Shown piece by piece: positions 33,168-41,291 of a DNA stretch of 64,000 bases. Position numbers and translations under genes: made by a program. Each line of letters starts with the position of its first letter. Within the stretch, counting starts at the first letter, position 1. Location of the stretch: positions 82,525-146,524 of the forward strand of contig NZ_MKVJ01000003.1 in assembly GCF_001898805.1 (NCBI RefSeq). The letters run 5' to 3'. This DNA is from Leifsonia sp. 71-9 (GTDB taxonomy: Bacteria; Actinomycetota; Actinomycetes; Actinomycetales; Microbacteriaceae). Under the pieces are notes generated by a model that worked only from the letters and a program-made list of their open reading frames with translations, made no database searches and was not told the origin of the DNA.

Positions 33168-33443
33168 CTACGGCAGCGTCCGGATGCTGAACGAGTTGTC
33201 GTCGGTCACCATCAGCAGCTCGACGCCCTCCTCGTGCCGCAGCACCACGAGGGCGGAGCTGTCGTCGGCCGCGACGCGCTCGACCTGGCGCACGAAGATC
33301 TGCGCCATCTCGTCGCTCACCCGGAAATCCCGGCCCAGCGCGTGGACGATGTACCGGGGGCGGGCGGGCGACGGGCGGGCACCCAGGTCGGTCTCGGTGC
33401 GGAAGTCCTCAACGGCGAGCTGCATCTCGGGTGTCATCGTCAT
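33168..33443 (-). CDS. Small protein of unknown function, 91 aa
   Basis: The protein (MTMTPEMQLAVEDFRTETDL) starts at ATG 33443 behind AGGAGG. Its middle (YIVHALGRDFRVSDEMAQIF) and end (ALVVLRHEEGVELLMVTDDN) suggest a compact alpha-beta fold. The C-terminus reads SFSIRTLP. There is no signal peptide. I cannot name a family. The start lies 102 bases from the divergent aldo/keto reductase gene, so the two may share a control region, but no clear operator was seen between them. Confidence 0.7.
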   Translation of the reverse strand: MTMTPEMQLAVEDFRTETDLGARPSPARPRYIVHALGRDFRVSDEMAQIFVRQVERVAADDSSALVVLRHEEGVELLMVTDDNSFSIRTLP

Positions 33444-33545
33444 GGCTTCCTCCTGTTGATCCGCGGGCGTTCTTCTCCCGTTGTCCGAACGGTAGACCGG
33501 GTCGTCTTGCATGAGGAGGGGGTTGACGGGAGGAGGATGGGAGGC

Positions 33546-34475
33546 ATGCGAACCTTCAGCTTCCCCGGCGTCGCCGTCGACGCGTCCAACATCGTCCTCG
33601 GCCTCATGCGCATCGAACCCCTGTCCGACGAGGAGATCCGCACCCTCGTGCGCACCGCCCGCGACGCCGGTGTCACCGTGTTCGACCACGCCGACATCTA
33701 CGGCGAGCAGCGGCACGGCAGCGAGCGGCGGTTCGGCGACGCGGGCGCGATCCCGGCCGCCGAGCGCGACCAGGTCGTCATCCAGTCCAAGGTCGGCATC
33801 CGCGACGGCTACTTCGACTTCTCGCGCGAGCACATCCTCGCCACCGTCGACGAGTCCCTCGCCGCGCTGCGCACCGACTACCTCGACCTCCTGCTGCTCC
33901 ACCGCCCCGACACCCTCGTGGAGCCCGAGGAGGTCGCCGCCGCGTTCGACGAGCTCCAGTCGGCCGGCAAGGTGCGTGCCTTCGGCGTCTCCAACCACAC
34001 GCCCGGCCAGATCGACCTCCTGCGCCGGTACGTCTCGCAGCCGATCGTCGCCAACCAGGTGCAGCTGAGCATCACGCACGCACCGCTCATCGCCCAGGGC
34101 GTCGCCGCCAACATGGCCGGCCTCCCGCAGTCGATCGACCGCGACAACGGCATCCTCGACCACGCCCGGCTGCACGACATCACCCTGCAGGCCTGGTCGC
34201 CGTTCCAGAAAGGCTTCTTCGACGGCGTCTTCCTCGGCGACCGCGAGCACTTCGCCGAACTCAACGACGTCATCGACGAGCTCGCCGCGGCCTACGGCGT
34301 CACCCCGACCGCGATCGCGACCGCCTGGATCACCCGGCACCCCGCCGGCATCCAGGTCGTCCTCGGCACCACGAACGCCCAGCGCGTGCGCGACGCCGCC
34401 GCCGGCTCGGACCTGCCGCTGACCCGCGAGGAGTGGTACCGGCTGTTCCGCGCGGCCGGCCACATCCTCCCGTGA
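33546..34475 (+). CDS. Aldo/keto reductase (YdhF-like)
   Basis: The 309-residue protein has the AKR barrel and its catalytic tetrad: Asp and Tyr in VFDHADIYG, Lys in VIQSKVGIRDG and His in DLLLLHRPD. FGVSNHTPGQIDLLRRYV and VVLGTTNAQRV are the conserved later strands. The subgroup with DGYFDFSREHIL is YdhF/oxidoreductase-like and uses NADPH to reduce carbonyls. ATG 33546 was chosen because AGGAGG lies nine bases upstream; an in-frame ATG at 33537 directly abuts that site. The physiological substrate is unknown. Confidence 0.92.
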   Translation: MRTFSFPGVAVDASNIVLGLMRIEPLSDEEIRTLVRTARDAGVTVFDHADIYGEQRHGSERRFGDAGAIPAAERDQVVIQSKVGIRDGYFDFSREHILATVDESLAALRTDYLDLLLLHRPDTLVEPEEVAAAFDELQSAGKVRAFGVSNHTPGQIDLLRRYVSQPIVANQVQLSITHAPLIAQGVAANMAGLPQSIDRDNGILDHARLHDITLQAWSPFQKGFFDGVFLGDREHFAELNDVIDELAAAYGVTPTAIATAWITRHPAGIQVVLGTTNAQRVRDAAAGSDLPLTREEWYRLFRAAGHILP

Positions 34476-34625
34476 CCGGCGAGGGAGGGATGCGGGTCGA
34501 GGAGGCCCGCTTCCAACACTCGACTGGCTTCAGAACCAGCGCTGACGGGGTCCGCCTCACACATTCCGGGTGACCCGGCGAGCCGCCGCTAGTCCGCGGA
34601 CGTATGCCGGGATACCGTCGACCGA

Positions 34626-35834
34626 GTGGATGCCGAACGTGTGACGCTGGGGCGTCGCCTCCTGACCCGGGCGCAGCTGCTGCGGGTCGTGGGTGTGCGC
34701 ACCGGCTTGGCGCGTCCGGCCGACTTCCCGCAGGGTTTCGTCGCCGGCCGGCGCAGCGCCCGGGTGCTGCTGGTGGGGTCGGGACCGGTCGTCGGCTGGG
34801 GCGTCGCGAGCTACGATCTCGCGCTGCCCGGCGCTCTCGCCCGTGCGCTCGCCGCGTCGACCGGTCGCGGCTCCGTCGTCGATGTGGTCGCCCATCCCTC
34901 GGCCGGGGTGCGCCGGCTCCGGTCGCTGGTCGCCGCGGCCGGACCGGAGCGCTACGACGTGGTCGTGCTGAGCGCGACGCTCGCGGACTCGCTGCGCCTC
35001 CCGAACCCCGAGCGCTGGGGCAGGCGCGTCCGCTCCCTGCTCCGGGAGGTGCAGGCGGCGCGCGGAGGCGAGGGGACGGTCGTGTGGCTCGGCGCCCAGC
35101 CGATCCGCGCGTTCGCGCCGGACGACGAGGGCCCCACCCGCATCGCGCAGGAGCACGCCGGGCTGCTCAACGATGTGGCCGAACGGGTGTGCCGGGAGGA
35201 GGGGGCGCTCTTCGTCGCCCTGCCCGCGCCGCCGCACGCCGAGTCGACCCGGCACCGCGGGCCCGCCGACTACCTCTTCTGGGCCCGGCGCATCGCGGAC
35301 GTGCTGGCGCCGGCGCTGCGCGAGCAGAACGTGGAGCCTCCCTCGCCGCGGTCGACGCAGGAGCGGGTGGAGGCCATCGAGCGGCTGCGGCTGGGCGAAC
35401 GCGGCCGGGACGCCCGCCTCGACGGCCTGGTGGGCACGGCGCAACGAACGCTCGGCACCGAGATCGCCATGTTCACGGTCCTGGGCGCCGAGAAGGAGTG
35501 GGCGCTCGCCGCGGTGGGCACGGCGACGCGCGAGTTCCCGCTCGAGCAGTCCGCCTGCCAGTACACGATCGCCTCGGCGGACGGCATGGTCGTGCCCGAC
35601 GCCGAGCTCGACGAGCGGTTCGCGACCAGCAGCGTCGTGACCGGTCCCGCGCACCTGCGCTACTACGCCGGCTACCCCGTCGAGGCGCCGGACGGCACGC
35701 GCATCGGCGCGCTCTGCGTGTTCGGGCGCGCGCCGCGGGACGTCGAGACCGGCGAGCTCGACCTCGACGTGCTCCGCGAGCTCGCGCTGCTCGCCCAGCG
35801 CGAGCTCTGGCGCTGGGAGCCTGACCGCGTCTAG
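34626..35834 (+). CDS. SGNH-hydrolase-like plus GAF domain fusion
   Basis: The 402-residue protein has two parts. Residues about 40-235 resemble an SGNH/GDSL hydrolase fold (RSARVLLVGSGPVVGWGVASYD, YDVVVLSATLADSLRL, TVVWLGAQPIRAFA), but the usual GDS serine is replaced by GSG and no DxxH end motif is clear. Residues about 255-395 form a GAF sensor domain (QSACQYTIASADGMVVPD, RYYAGYPVEAPDGTRIGALCVF). The result looks like a signalling protein with a degenerate hydrolase head. The GTG start has TACCGT seven bases upstream. No kinase or output domain is present. Its function is unknown. Confidence 0.75.
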   Translation: MDAERVTLGRRLLTRAQLLRVVGVRTGLARPADFPQGFVAGRRSARVLLVGSGPVVGWGVASYDLALPGALARALAASTGRGSVVDVVAHPSAGVRRLRSLVAAAGPERYDVVVLSATLADSLRLPNPERWGRRVRSLLREVQAARGGEGTVVWLGAQPIRAFAPDDEGPTRIAQEHAGLLNDVAERVCREEGALFVALPAPPHAESTRHRGPADYLFWARRIADVLAPALREQNVEPPSPRSTQERVEAIERLRLGERGRDARLDGLVGTAQRTLGTEIAMFTVLGAEKEWALAAVGTATREFPLEQSACQYTIASADGMVVPDAELDERFATSSVVTGPAHLRYYAGYPVEAPDGTRIGALCVFGRAPRDVETGELDLDVLRELALLAQRELWRWEPDRV

Positions 35835-35843
35835 CCGCGCTGA

Positions 35844-35878
35844 CGGCCGAGTGCGCGAATCGTCTGCGTACTCGGCGG
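35844..35878. repeat. Intergenic hairpin element B between convergent genes
   Basis: The 13-bp arms CGGCCGAGTGCGC and GCGTACTCGGCGG pair with two mismatches around a 9-base loop. The outer end resembles the larger hairpins at 38321, 50171 and 62173. A related direct repeat follows at about 35890-35905. Confidence 0.6.
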
Positions 35879-35912
35879 TTCGAGCCGTGCTTTCCGCGTA
35901 ATCGGCGGTGGG

Positions 35913-36860
35913 TCAGTCGGGGAGGGCCGCGAGGAGCCGGTCGAGCGAGCCCCCGAGGCCCCAGCGGGCGGCGAGCGCGTCGAGCGTCTCGCGCTGTTCC
36001 GCGGTCGGCCGGCGCAGCCGCGCATCCACGTCGGGGAGGTCGAGGTCGCGCACGACCTCGACGACGCGCGGCGCGACGTCCAGGTAGTCCGTCGCCGCCG
36101 CGAAGCGGGCGCGGACCGCCGGCTTCATCGGGCTGGAGTCGTCGGCCGCGGCCGCGCGGATGCCGTCGAGCGAGCCGTACTCGGCCAGCAGCGCCGCGGC
36201 GGTCTTCTCGCCGACGCCCGCGACGCCCGGGAGGCCGTCCGACGTGTCGCCGCGCATGGCCGCGAAGTCGGCGTACTGATCGGGCCGCACCCCGTATTTG
36301 CCCGACACGACCTCGTCGGTCAGCACCTCGAGGTTGCTCATCCCGCGCGCCGTGTAGATCACGCGGACATCGTGCGCGTCGTCCACCAGCTGGAACAGGT
36401 CGCGGTCGCCGGTCACGACATCCACCGGCCCGTCGCCGCGGGAGGCGAGGGTGCCGATCACGTCGTCCGCCTCGTGCTGCGCGGCGCCGACGATGGCGAG
36501 GCCGAGCGCGTCCAGCACCTCCCGGATCACGGGCACCTGCTGCACGAGGGCCTCGGGTGTCTCCTCCACGTCCACCCCGCCCGGCACCTCACGCGCGACG
36601 CGGTGGGCCTTGTAGCTCGGGATGAGGTCGACACGCCACCGCGGGCGCCAGTCGTCGTCCCAGCACGCGACCAGCGACTCCGGCCCGAACTCGCCGACGA
36701 GCCGCGCGATGATGTCGAGGAACCCGCGCACCGCGTTCACCGGCTCGCCCTCGGGCGACCGCACCGTGTCGGGCACCCCGTAGAACGCGCGGAAGTACAG
36801 AGACGCGGAGTCGAGCAGCATGGTCCGTCCGGCGGCGGACGGGGGTGTGGGCTGGGGCAT
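35913..36860 (-). CDS. 5'-3' exonuclease (PolI N-terminal-like)
   Basis: The 315-residue nuclease is the free-standing version of the DNA polymerase I 5' exonuclease domain. Metal-binding and family motifs are MLLDSASLYFRAFYG, VACWDDDWRPRWRVDLIPSYKAHR, AQHEADDVIGTLA with its acidic cluster, and DVVTGDRDLFQLV. The helix-hairpin-helix region is GDTSDGLPGVAGVGEKTAAALL. It would trim RNA primers or flaps during replication and repair. ATG 36860 was preferred to a GTG at 36869, because CGGAGG lies eight bases upstream of the ATG and overlaps the GTG. TAACGT upstream is the likely -10 box. Confidence 0.93.
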   Translation of the reverse strand: MPQPTPPSAAGRTMLLDSASLYFRAFYGVPDTVRSPEGEPVNAVRGFLDIIARLVGEFGPESLVACWDDDWRPRWRVDLIPSYKAHRVAREVPGGVDVEETPEALVQQVPVIREVLDALGLAIVGAAQHEADDVIGTLASRGDGPVDVVTGDRDLFQLVDDAHDVRVIYTARGMSNLEVLTDEVVSGKYGVRPDQYADFAAMRGDTSDGLPGVAGVGEKTAAALLAEYGSLDGIRAAAADDSSPMKPAVRARFAAATDYLDVAPRVVEVVRDLDLPDVDARLRRPTAEQRETLDALAARWGLGGSLDRLLAALPD

Positions 36861-36929
36861 GGTCGGCACCTCCGGATGCCCACGTTACGCAGCCGCCACC
36901 TCCGGGGCCAGAGGCGCTAGCCTGACCGC

Positions 36930-37376
36930 ATGGCCGCAACGACCGTCGTGGAGCGCACCGAGCGCATCGCCGCGACCCCCGAACAACTGCAGCGCCGCCT
37001 CGCGGACCTCCCGGGCTGGATCGACTGGTCGCCGTGGGAGGGGCTCGACCCCGACCTCCACCGCGAGTACACCGGCGAGCCGGGAACGGTCGGGTCGACC
37101 TACGCCTGGTCGGGCAACCGCAAGGCCGGAGCCGGGCGCATGGAGGTCACGGCCGTCGACCCGGACGGCGTCGGCATCGCGCTCGACTTCACCAAGCCCT
37201 TCCGGTCGACCAACGCCATCCGTTTCGTGCTGACGCCGGAGGGGGACGGCACCCGCGTGATCTGGCGGATGGAGAGCCCGCGGACGCTCATGACGCGGCT
37301 GTTCAACGTCGAGAAGCTGGTCGGGGCGGACTTCGAGAAGGGGCTGCGGCAGCTCAAGCAGGTGGTGGAGGGATAG
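36930..37376 (+). CDS. SRPBCC (polyketide cyclase/START-like) protein
   Basis: The 148-residue protein begins MAATTVVERTERIAATPEQL and continues with DLPGWIDWSPWEGLDPD. It ends with the long helix typical of the SRPBCC fold (RLFNVEKLVGADFEKGLRQL). Such proteins enclose a hydrophobic ligand in a helix-grip cavity. Those with this architecture are often annotated polyketide cyclase/dehydrase, although no polyketide cluster is nearby. TAGCCT lies six bases before the ATG, so it is probably leaderless. The divergent exonuclease gene lies 69 bases away. Confidence 0.88.
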   Translation: MAATTVVERTERIAATPEQLQRRLADLPGWIDWSPWEGLDPDLHREYTGEPGTVGSTYAWSGNRKAGAGRMEVTAVDPDGVGIALDFTKPFRSTNAIRFVLTPEGDGTRVIWRMESPRTLMTRLFNVEKLVGADFEKGLRQLKQVVEG

Positions 37377-37387
37377 CCGCCGGCGGC

Positions 37388-37427
37388 TCGGCGGTTCGGC
37401 GGTTCGGCGGTTCGGCGGTGCGGCGGT
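37388..37427. repeat. 8-bp tandem repeat, five copies
   Basis: The unit TCGGCGGT repeats four times and is followed by a variant GCGGCGGT. It occupies the space between the SRPBCC stop and the stop of the convergent SnoaL-like gene. Confidence 0.85.
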
Positions 37428-37787
37428 TCAGCCCGCCAGGTACGTCCCGTGCCCCCGCACGATCAGCTCGCCGTCGAACTCCAGCACCTCGCTGACCACG
37501 CCGCCGGCCTGGTTGCGGTAGCGGATCACGATCGTGTCGACCCCGAGGTAGTGGTCGAGCACCTCGAACCGGAGGTCGGGCAGGGCCGCCAGCCCGGCCG
37601 TCCAGTATTCGCGCAGCGCAGCCTTGCCGTGGGCGACGCCGCCGCTGCCCGGGAGGAGCCGCGCGGCGAGCGGAGAGGTGAAGACGACGTCGTCCGCGTA
37701 GTGGGCGAGCAGGGCATCGAGGTCGTGGGCGTTCCAGTCGGCCAGCCACTGGTCGACGAAGGCGCGGGCGGTGTCGTCGCTGATCAT
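37428..37787 (-). CDS. SnoaL-like/NTF2-fold protein
   Basis: The 119-residue protein has the NTF2-like cone fold sequence of the SnoaL-like group: ARAFVDQWLADWNAHDLDALLAHYADDVVFTSP, HGKAALREYWTAGLAALPDL and a final beta-hairpin with VSEVLEFDGELIVRGHGTYL. These proteins are isomerase- or binding-like, and many have unknown substrates. The ATG at 37787 has CATGCT six bases upstream. A 13-bp tandem repeat lies between it and the divergent NUDIX gene, so expression of both may depend on the same repeat. Confidence 0.85.
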   Translation of the reverse strand: MISDDTARAFVDQWLADWNAHDLDALLAHYADDVVFTSPLAARLLPGSGGVAHGKAALREYWTAGLAALPDLRFEVLDHYLGVDTIVIRYRNQAGGVVSEVLEFDGELIVRGHGTYLAG

Positions 37788-37826
37788 CCGTCCAGCATGG
37801 CACCGGGACGGCCGCGGGTGGGGTCG

Positions 37827-37878
37827 CCCGCATCCATCGCCCGCATCCATCGCTCGCATCCATCGCTCGCATCCATCG
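37827..37878. repeat. 13-bp tandem repeat, four copies, in a divergent promoter region
   Basis: Two CCCGCATCCATCG units are followed by two CTCGCATCCATCG units. The array ends two bases before the TAGCGT box of the NUDIX gene and therefore occupies its -35 region. Confidence 0.85.
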
Positions 37879-37892
37879 CCTAGCGTGGAGGC

Positions 37893-38297
37893 ATGACCCT
37901 CCCTCCGCTCCAGGTCGCCGCCATCGCGCTCGTGCGCGACCGCACCGTGCTCATGGTGACGGCCCGCGGGCGCGAGGTGCACTACATGCCCGGCGGCAAG
38001 ATCGACCCGGGCGAGACGGCCGCTCAGGCCGCTGCGCGGGAGGCGCACGAGGAGGTCTCGCTGACGCTCGATCCGGACGCGCTGGAGGAGCTCTTCGAGG
38101 TGCGCACGCTCGCGCACGGCCAGGCGGAAGGGCGGATGGTGCACATGCGCGTCTTCCGCGCGCACACCGACGCGGCGCCCGCGCCGTCGGCCGAGGTCGG
38201 CGCCCTGCACTGGGTCACGACCGCCGACGCCGACCGCTGCCCGCCCGCGGGCCGCGAAGTCCTCCGCCTCCTCGCCGCCCGCCACCTCATCGACTGA
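37893..38297 (+). CDS. NUDIX hydrolase
   Basis: The 134-residue protein has a complete NUDIX box, GKIDPGETAAQAAAREAHEE, with the REAHEE glutamates that bind magnesium. A preceding strand reads VLMVTARGREVHYMPGG. It hydrolyses a nucleoside diphosphate linked to another group; the small size fits house-cleaning or MutT-like members, but the substrate cannot be told from sequence. TAGCGT lies six bases before the ATG. The region upstream is the 13-bp tandem repeat, and a long hairpin element follows the stop codon. Confidence 0.93.
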   Translation: MTLPPLQVAAIALVRDRTVLMVTARGREVHYMPGGKIDPGETAAQAAAREAHEEVSLTLDPDALEELFEVRTLAHGQAEGRMVHMRVFRAHTDAAPAPSAEVGALHWVTTADADRCPPAGREVLRLLAARHLID

Positions 38298-38300
38298 CCC

Positions 38301-38328
38301 GCCCGCAGCCCGCAGCCCGCAGCCCGCG
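38301..38328. repeat. 7-bp tandem repeat leading into hairpin A
   Basis: Four GCCCGCA-type units (the last GCCCGCG) follow the NUDIX stop and run into the left arm of the hairpin at 38321. Confidence 0.8.
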
Positions 38329-38389
38329 AGCACAGCAAAAGTGCTCGGAATGCGGCCCGAAACGAGCCATTTTGCTGTGCTCGCGGGCT
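38321..38389. repeat. Long intergenic hairpin element A
   Basis: The outer 20 bp of each arm pair perfectly (AGCCCGCGAGCACAGCAAAA and its complement at 38370-38389). Continuing inward, the arms reach 27 bp with two mismatches and leave a loop of 15 bases. It lies between convergent genes, and its right arm touches the MarR stop codon. Confidence 0.85.
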
Positions 38390-38912
38390 ACGGACGGCTG
38401 CGGTCGGGGGTGGAGGTCGCGGCGACGATGGATTCGCAGGCGTCGCTGGGGCGACGCGCGGGGTCGATGGCGCCGACGATGGACGACGAGATCTCGGCGA
38501 GCTGCTCGACCTGCTCGGGAGTCAGTGCCGCGAGCACACGCGAGCGCACGGTGTCGAGGTGCCCGGGGGCGGCGGTCGCGACGAACTCGGCTCCCGCGTC
38601 GGTGAGCACGGCGTTGGTGGCGCGGCCGTCCTCCTCGCAGGGCATCCGCTGCACGAGCCCGCGGGCCTCCAGCCGGGTGATCACGTGGCTGAGGCGGGAG
38701 ACGGATGCGTTGGTGGCGGTCGCGAGCGCGCCGAGCCGCAGGCGCCGGTTCGGGGACTCCGCCAGCCGCGAGAGCACGAAGAACTCGTAGTGCGTCGCCG
38801 CGGAGTCGCGCGACAGCTGGCCGTCGATCACGGGAGGCAGGAGCTGCGTCAGCGCGACGAGCCCCAGCCAGGCATCGCGCTCGCGCCCGGCCAGGTCGTC
38901 GCTCGTCGTCAT
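38388..38912 (-). CDS. MarR-family transcriptional regulator
   Basis: The 174-residue regulator has the MarR winged-helix: HYEFFVLSRLAESPNRRLRLGALATATNASVSRLSHVITRLEARGLVQRM. The wing is CEEDGRATNAVLTDAG. ATG 38912 has TAGAAT six bases upstream, another leaderless start. The divergent NAD(P)-dependent oxidoreductase gene has a perfect MarR-like inverted repeat over its -10 region, so it is the probable target. The inducer is unknown. The stop codon lies at the base of hairpin element A. Confidence 0.92.
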   Translation of the reverse strand: MTTSDDLAGRERDAWLGLVALTQLLPPVIDGQLSRDSAATHYEFFVLSRLAESPNRRLRLGALATATNASVSRLSHVITRLEARGLVQRMPCEEDGRATNAVLTDAGAEFVATAAPGHLDTVRSRVLAALTPEQVEQLAEISSSIVGAIDPARRPSDACESIVAATSTPDRSRP

Positions 38913-38932
38913 GCGTCCATTCTAGCAATCGC

Positions 38933-38961
38933 TTGACGCTTCAACCATCCGGACGTACATT
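38933..38961 (+). promoter_or_regulatory. Promoter of the oxidoreductase gene at 39008
   Basis: TTGACG and TACATT are separated by 17 bases, a good sigma-70-type match. Confidence 0.65.
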
Positions 38962-38979
38962 AGTTGAAGCATCAACTAA
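38960..38979. promoter_or_regulatory. MarR-type operator candidate
   Basis: TTAGTTGA-AGCA-TCAACTAA has perfect 8-bp arms. It overlaps the end of the -10 box and covers the likely transcription start, as expected for repression by the divergent MarR protein. Confidence 0.75.
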
Positions 38980-39007
38980 ATACGGCGAAGAGCCGGGAAG
39001 GAATCTC

Positions 39008-39577
39008 ATGAGCACGGTCAGCATCATCGGCAACGGCAGCATGGCGAAGGCGATCGGCGGCGTCGCAGCGGCCGGTGGCAGCACGGTCGAGTACCTCGGC
39101 CGCGACGGCGGCGCGGTCGCCGGCGACGTGGTGGTCCTCGCCGTGCCGTATCCCGAGGTGGATGCGGTCATCGCGACCTACGGCGACGCCCTCGCGGGCA
39201 CGATCGTCGTCGACATCACGAACCCGCTCGACTTCGCGACCTTCGACGGCCTGACGGTCCCCGCCGACAGCTCGGCCGCCGCCGTGATCGCGGGCAAGCT
39301 CCCGTCCTCGACGGTCCTCAAGGCCTTCAACACCACGTTCGCCGCGACCCTCGCCTCGGGGAAGGTCGGCGCCGAGACCACCACCGTGCTCATCGCCGGG
39401 GACGACGACGCGGCGAAGGCCACCCTGACCGGCATCGTGACCGCGGGCGGCCTCAACGCCGTCGACGCCGGCTCGCTCAAGCGGGCCCGCGAGCTCGAGT
39501 CGATCGGCTTCCTGCAGATCACGCTCGCGGCGGCCGAGCGCATCTCCTGGACGGCGGGCTTCTCGCTCGTCGCCTGA
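39008..39577 (+). CDS. NADPH-dependent F420 reductase-like NAD(P)-binding protein
   Basis: The 189-residue protein has a Rossmann start (TVSIIGNGSMAKAIGGVAAAGG) and continues with GDVVVLAVPYPEVDAVIATYG, DITNPLDF and VLKAFNTTFAATLASGKVG. These are characteristic of the NADPH:F420 reductase-like group (F420_oxidored). Some members lack F420 activity, so the acceptor is not certain. The ATG at 39008 has an AAGGAA site upstream. Its promoter carries a MarR-type operator, suggesting induction by a toxic or aromatic compound. Confidence 0.88.
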   Translation: MSTVSIIGNGSMAKAIGGVAAAGGSTVEYLGRDGGAVAGDVVVLAVPYPEVDAVIATYGDALAGTIVVDITNPLDFATFDGLTVPADSSAAAVIAGKLPSSTVLKAFNTTFAATLASGKVGAETTTVLIAGDDDAAKATLTGIVTAGGLNAVDAGSLKRARELESIGFLQITLAAAERISWTAGFSLVA

Positions 39578-39687
39578 GCACGGCGTGCGGCGCGGGCGGT
39601 GGAGGTCGGCCTCCCCGCCCGTTCTGCGTCTAGACGCTCCCGCCGGCCGGCCGATACTGTCGCCGCACAGGCGGTGAGGGAGTCGGG

Positions 39688-40518
39688 ATGGTGCGCACGG
39701 CGGCGGCCGGGGACGCGGCGGGGTTCTTCGCGGGCCTCGACCAGTGGTCCGTGCTGTTCGCCCTGCTGTCCGTGGCCGCCGGGATCCTGCTCGGCATCCT
39801 GGCGCACCGTGCGACGCTGCGCCTCTGCGCCCGCATCCCGGCCGTCACCGCCGACACCGGGCGCCGCATCGCGCGCGTCGTGCGGCTCACGGTCATCCTG
39901 CTCGGGATCGGCGTCGGCATCGCCTTCCTCGGCGCACCCATCCAGCCCGTCCTCGCGCTCGCCGTCATCGTGGCGGTCGTCGCGGGCCTGGCCCTGCGCG
40001 GGATCAGCGAGAACTTCGCCGCCGGGCTGGTGCTGCAGACGCGCCGGCCGTTCAAGGCGGGCGACATCGTGGACGTGGCGGGATACCGCGGTGCCGTCCG
40101 CGAGGTCACCAGCCGCACCGTGGTGGTGCGGACCATGGACGGCCGCGTCGCGCACATCCCGAACGCCGACGTGGTCGGCAACCCGTTCGTCAACGAGTCC
40201 GAGCTCGGCGGCCGCCGCTCCGAGGTGGAGGTGCGCGTCAAGGTGGACGCGGCGGGGCGGGAGGACGTCCGCACCCGCATCGCCGACGCCTGCGCCGCCG
40301 TGGACGGCGTGCACCACCGCGAGCCGGTGCGCGTGCTGAGCATCGCGCATGAGCCCCACCGCTACACGGTGCGCGCGCAGTTCTGGCACCACGCTGGCGA
40401 CGGGCCGGCCGTGACCGCGGCGGTCGTCGACGCCGTCTGGGCCGCGCTCGGCGACCGGGAGGCGGCCGTCACGTCCGACGCGCCGCCGTCGCCGCTCACC
40501 CCGCCGCCGGAGCTGTGA
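39688..40518 (+). CDS. MscS-family mechanosensitive channel
   Basis: The 276-residue channel has three membrane segments, the last being the Ala/Gly-rich pore helix ALAVIVAVVAGLALRGISEN. The MscS beta-domain follows (RRPFKAGDIVDVAGYRGAVREVTSRTVVVRTMDGRVAHIPNADVVGNPFVN). Such channels open under membrane tension and release solutes during osmotic downshock. The C-terminal alpha-beta cytoplasmic domain is present and ends in a short proline tail. The ATG follows a GGGAG site. The next gene starts one base after its stop codon, so the two form an operon. Confidence 0.92.
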   Translation: MVRTAAAGDAAGFFAGLDQWSVLFALLSVAAGILLGILAHRATLRLCARIPAVTADTGRRIARVVRLTVILLGIGVGIAFLGAPIQPVLALAVIVAVVAGLALRGISENFAAGLVLQTRRPFKAGDIVDVAGYRGAVREVTSRTVVVRTMDGRVAHIPNADVVGNPFVNESELGGRRSEVEVRVKVDAAGREDVRTRIADACAAVDGVHHREPVRVLSIAHEPHRYTVRAQFWHHAGDGPAVTAAVVDAVWAALGDREAAVTSDAPPSPLTPPPEL

Positions 40519-40519
40519 C

Positions 40520-41236
40520 GTGGGCGACCTCATCCTGGGCCTCGTCCCGCTGCTGTTCGGCATCCTGCTCAGCCCGCTCGCCCTGATGGCGCTCATCGCG
40601 GTGCTCGTCTCGCCCCGCGCCCGGGTCGGCGGCATCGCATTCGCGCTCGGCTGGCTGGCCGGGATCGCGCTCGTGCTGGCCGTGGCGTTCCTCGTGTTCG
40701 GGGCCTTGCAGGTGCGGGCGTTGCGGGAGCCGCCGCTGTGGGTGCCGATCCTGCGCCTCCTGCTCGGCCTGCTGCTCGTCGGTGCGGCGGTCGTGGTCTA
40801 TCGCAGAGGGCGGGCGCGGATCGTCCAGATGGCGCAGGCGCGCTCGCCTCGGGACGTCGCCGCCGCCGCGCCGCAGCTGCCCGGCTGGCTGCAGCAGGTG
40901 GAGACGTTCCGGCCCGTGCGCACGTTCTTCCTGGGGCTCGGGCTGTTCGTGGTGAACCCGGTGGATGCGTCGTGCGCGATCATCGCGGCCCTCGACGCGC
41001 GACTCGCGGGCGTCGCGACCGCGCAGGCGGTGGTCGTGCTGGTGGTCTTCGGGCTGGTCGGCTCGCTGTCGATCGTCCTGCCCGTGCTGCTCGTCGTCGT
41101 GCGCGGCACCGCCGCCGAGCCGCTGCTGGCCCGCACCCGCACCTGGGTCGCCGGCAACACGCACGTGCTCAACGCCGCTCTGCTGCTCGTGATCGGCGCC
41201 CTGCAACTGCAGAAGGCGCTCTCCGCGTTCGTCTGA
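40520..41236 (+). CDS. GAP-family (LysE-like) membrane exporter
   Basis: The 238-residue membrane protein has six hydrophobic segments, a basic central loop (YRRGRARIVQMAQARSPRD) and a conserved helix with GLGLFVVNPVDASCAIIAAL. This pattern matches the GAP/sulfolipid-addressing (SfLAP, LysE-like) group found in mycobacteria and relatives, which move lipids or amino acids outward. The GTG start lies one base after the MscS stop, implying translational coupling. The substrate is unknown. Confidence 0.82.
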   Translation: MGDLILGLVPLLFGILLSPLALMALIAVLVSPRARVGGIAFALGWLAGIALVLAVAFLVFGALQVRALREPPLWVPILRLLLGLLLVGAAVVVYRRGRARIVQMAQARSPRDVAAAAPQLPGWLQQVETFRPVRTFFLGLGLFVVNPVDASCAIIAALDARLAGVATAQAVVVLVVFGLVGSLSIVLPVLLVVVRGTAAEPLLARTRTWVAGNTHVLNAALLLVIGALQLQKALSAFV

Positions 41237-41291
41237 GCGGTGCGGCCGGCGGGGACGGCTGCCGCCCGACGCGCGCCGCTAGGGTGAGGGG

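Noticed and set aside
34500-34560. Hairpin CTGG-CTTCAGAA-CCAG resembling an anticodon arm with TCA, as in selenocysteine tRNA
   Set aside because: The loop is eight bases, no matching acceptor stem or T-arm GTTC motif was found, and no selenium genes are nearby.
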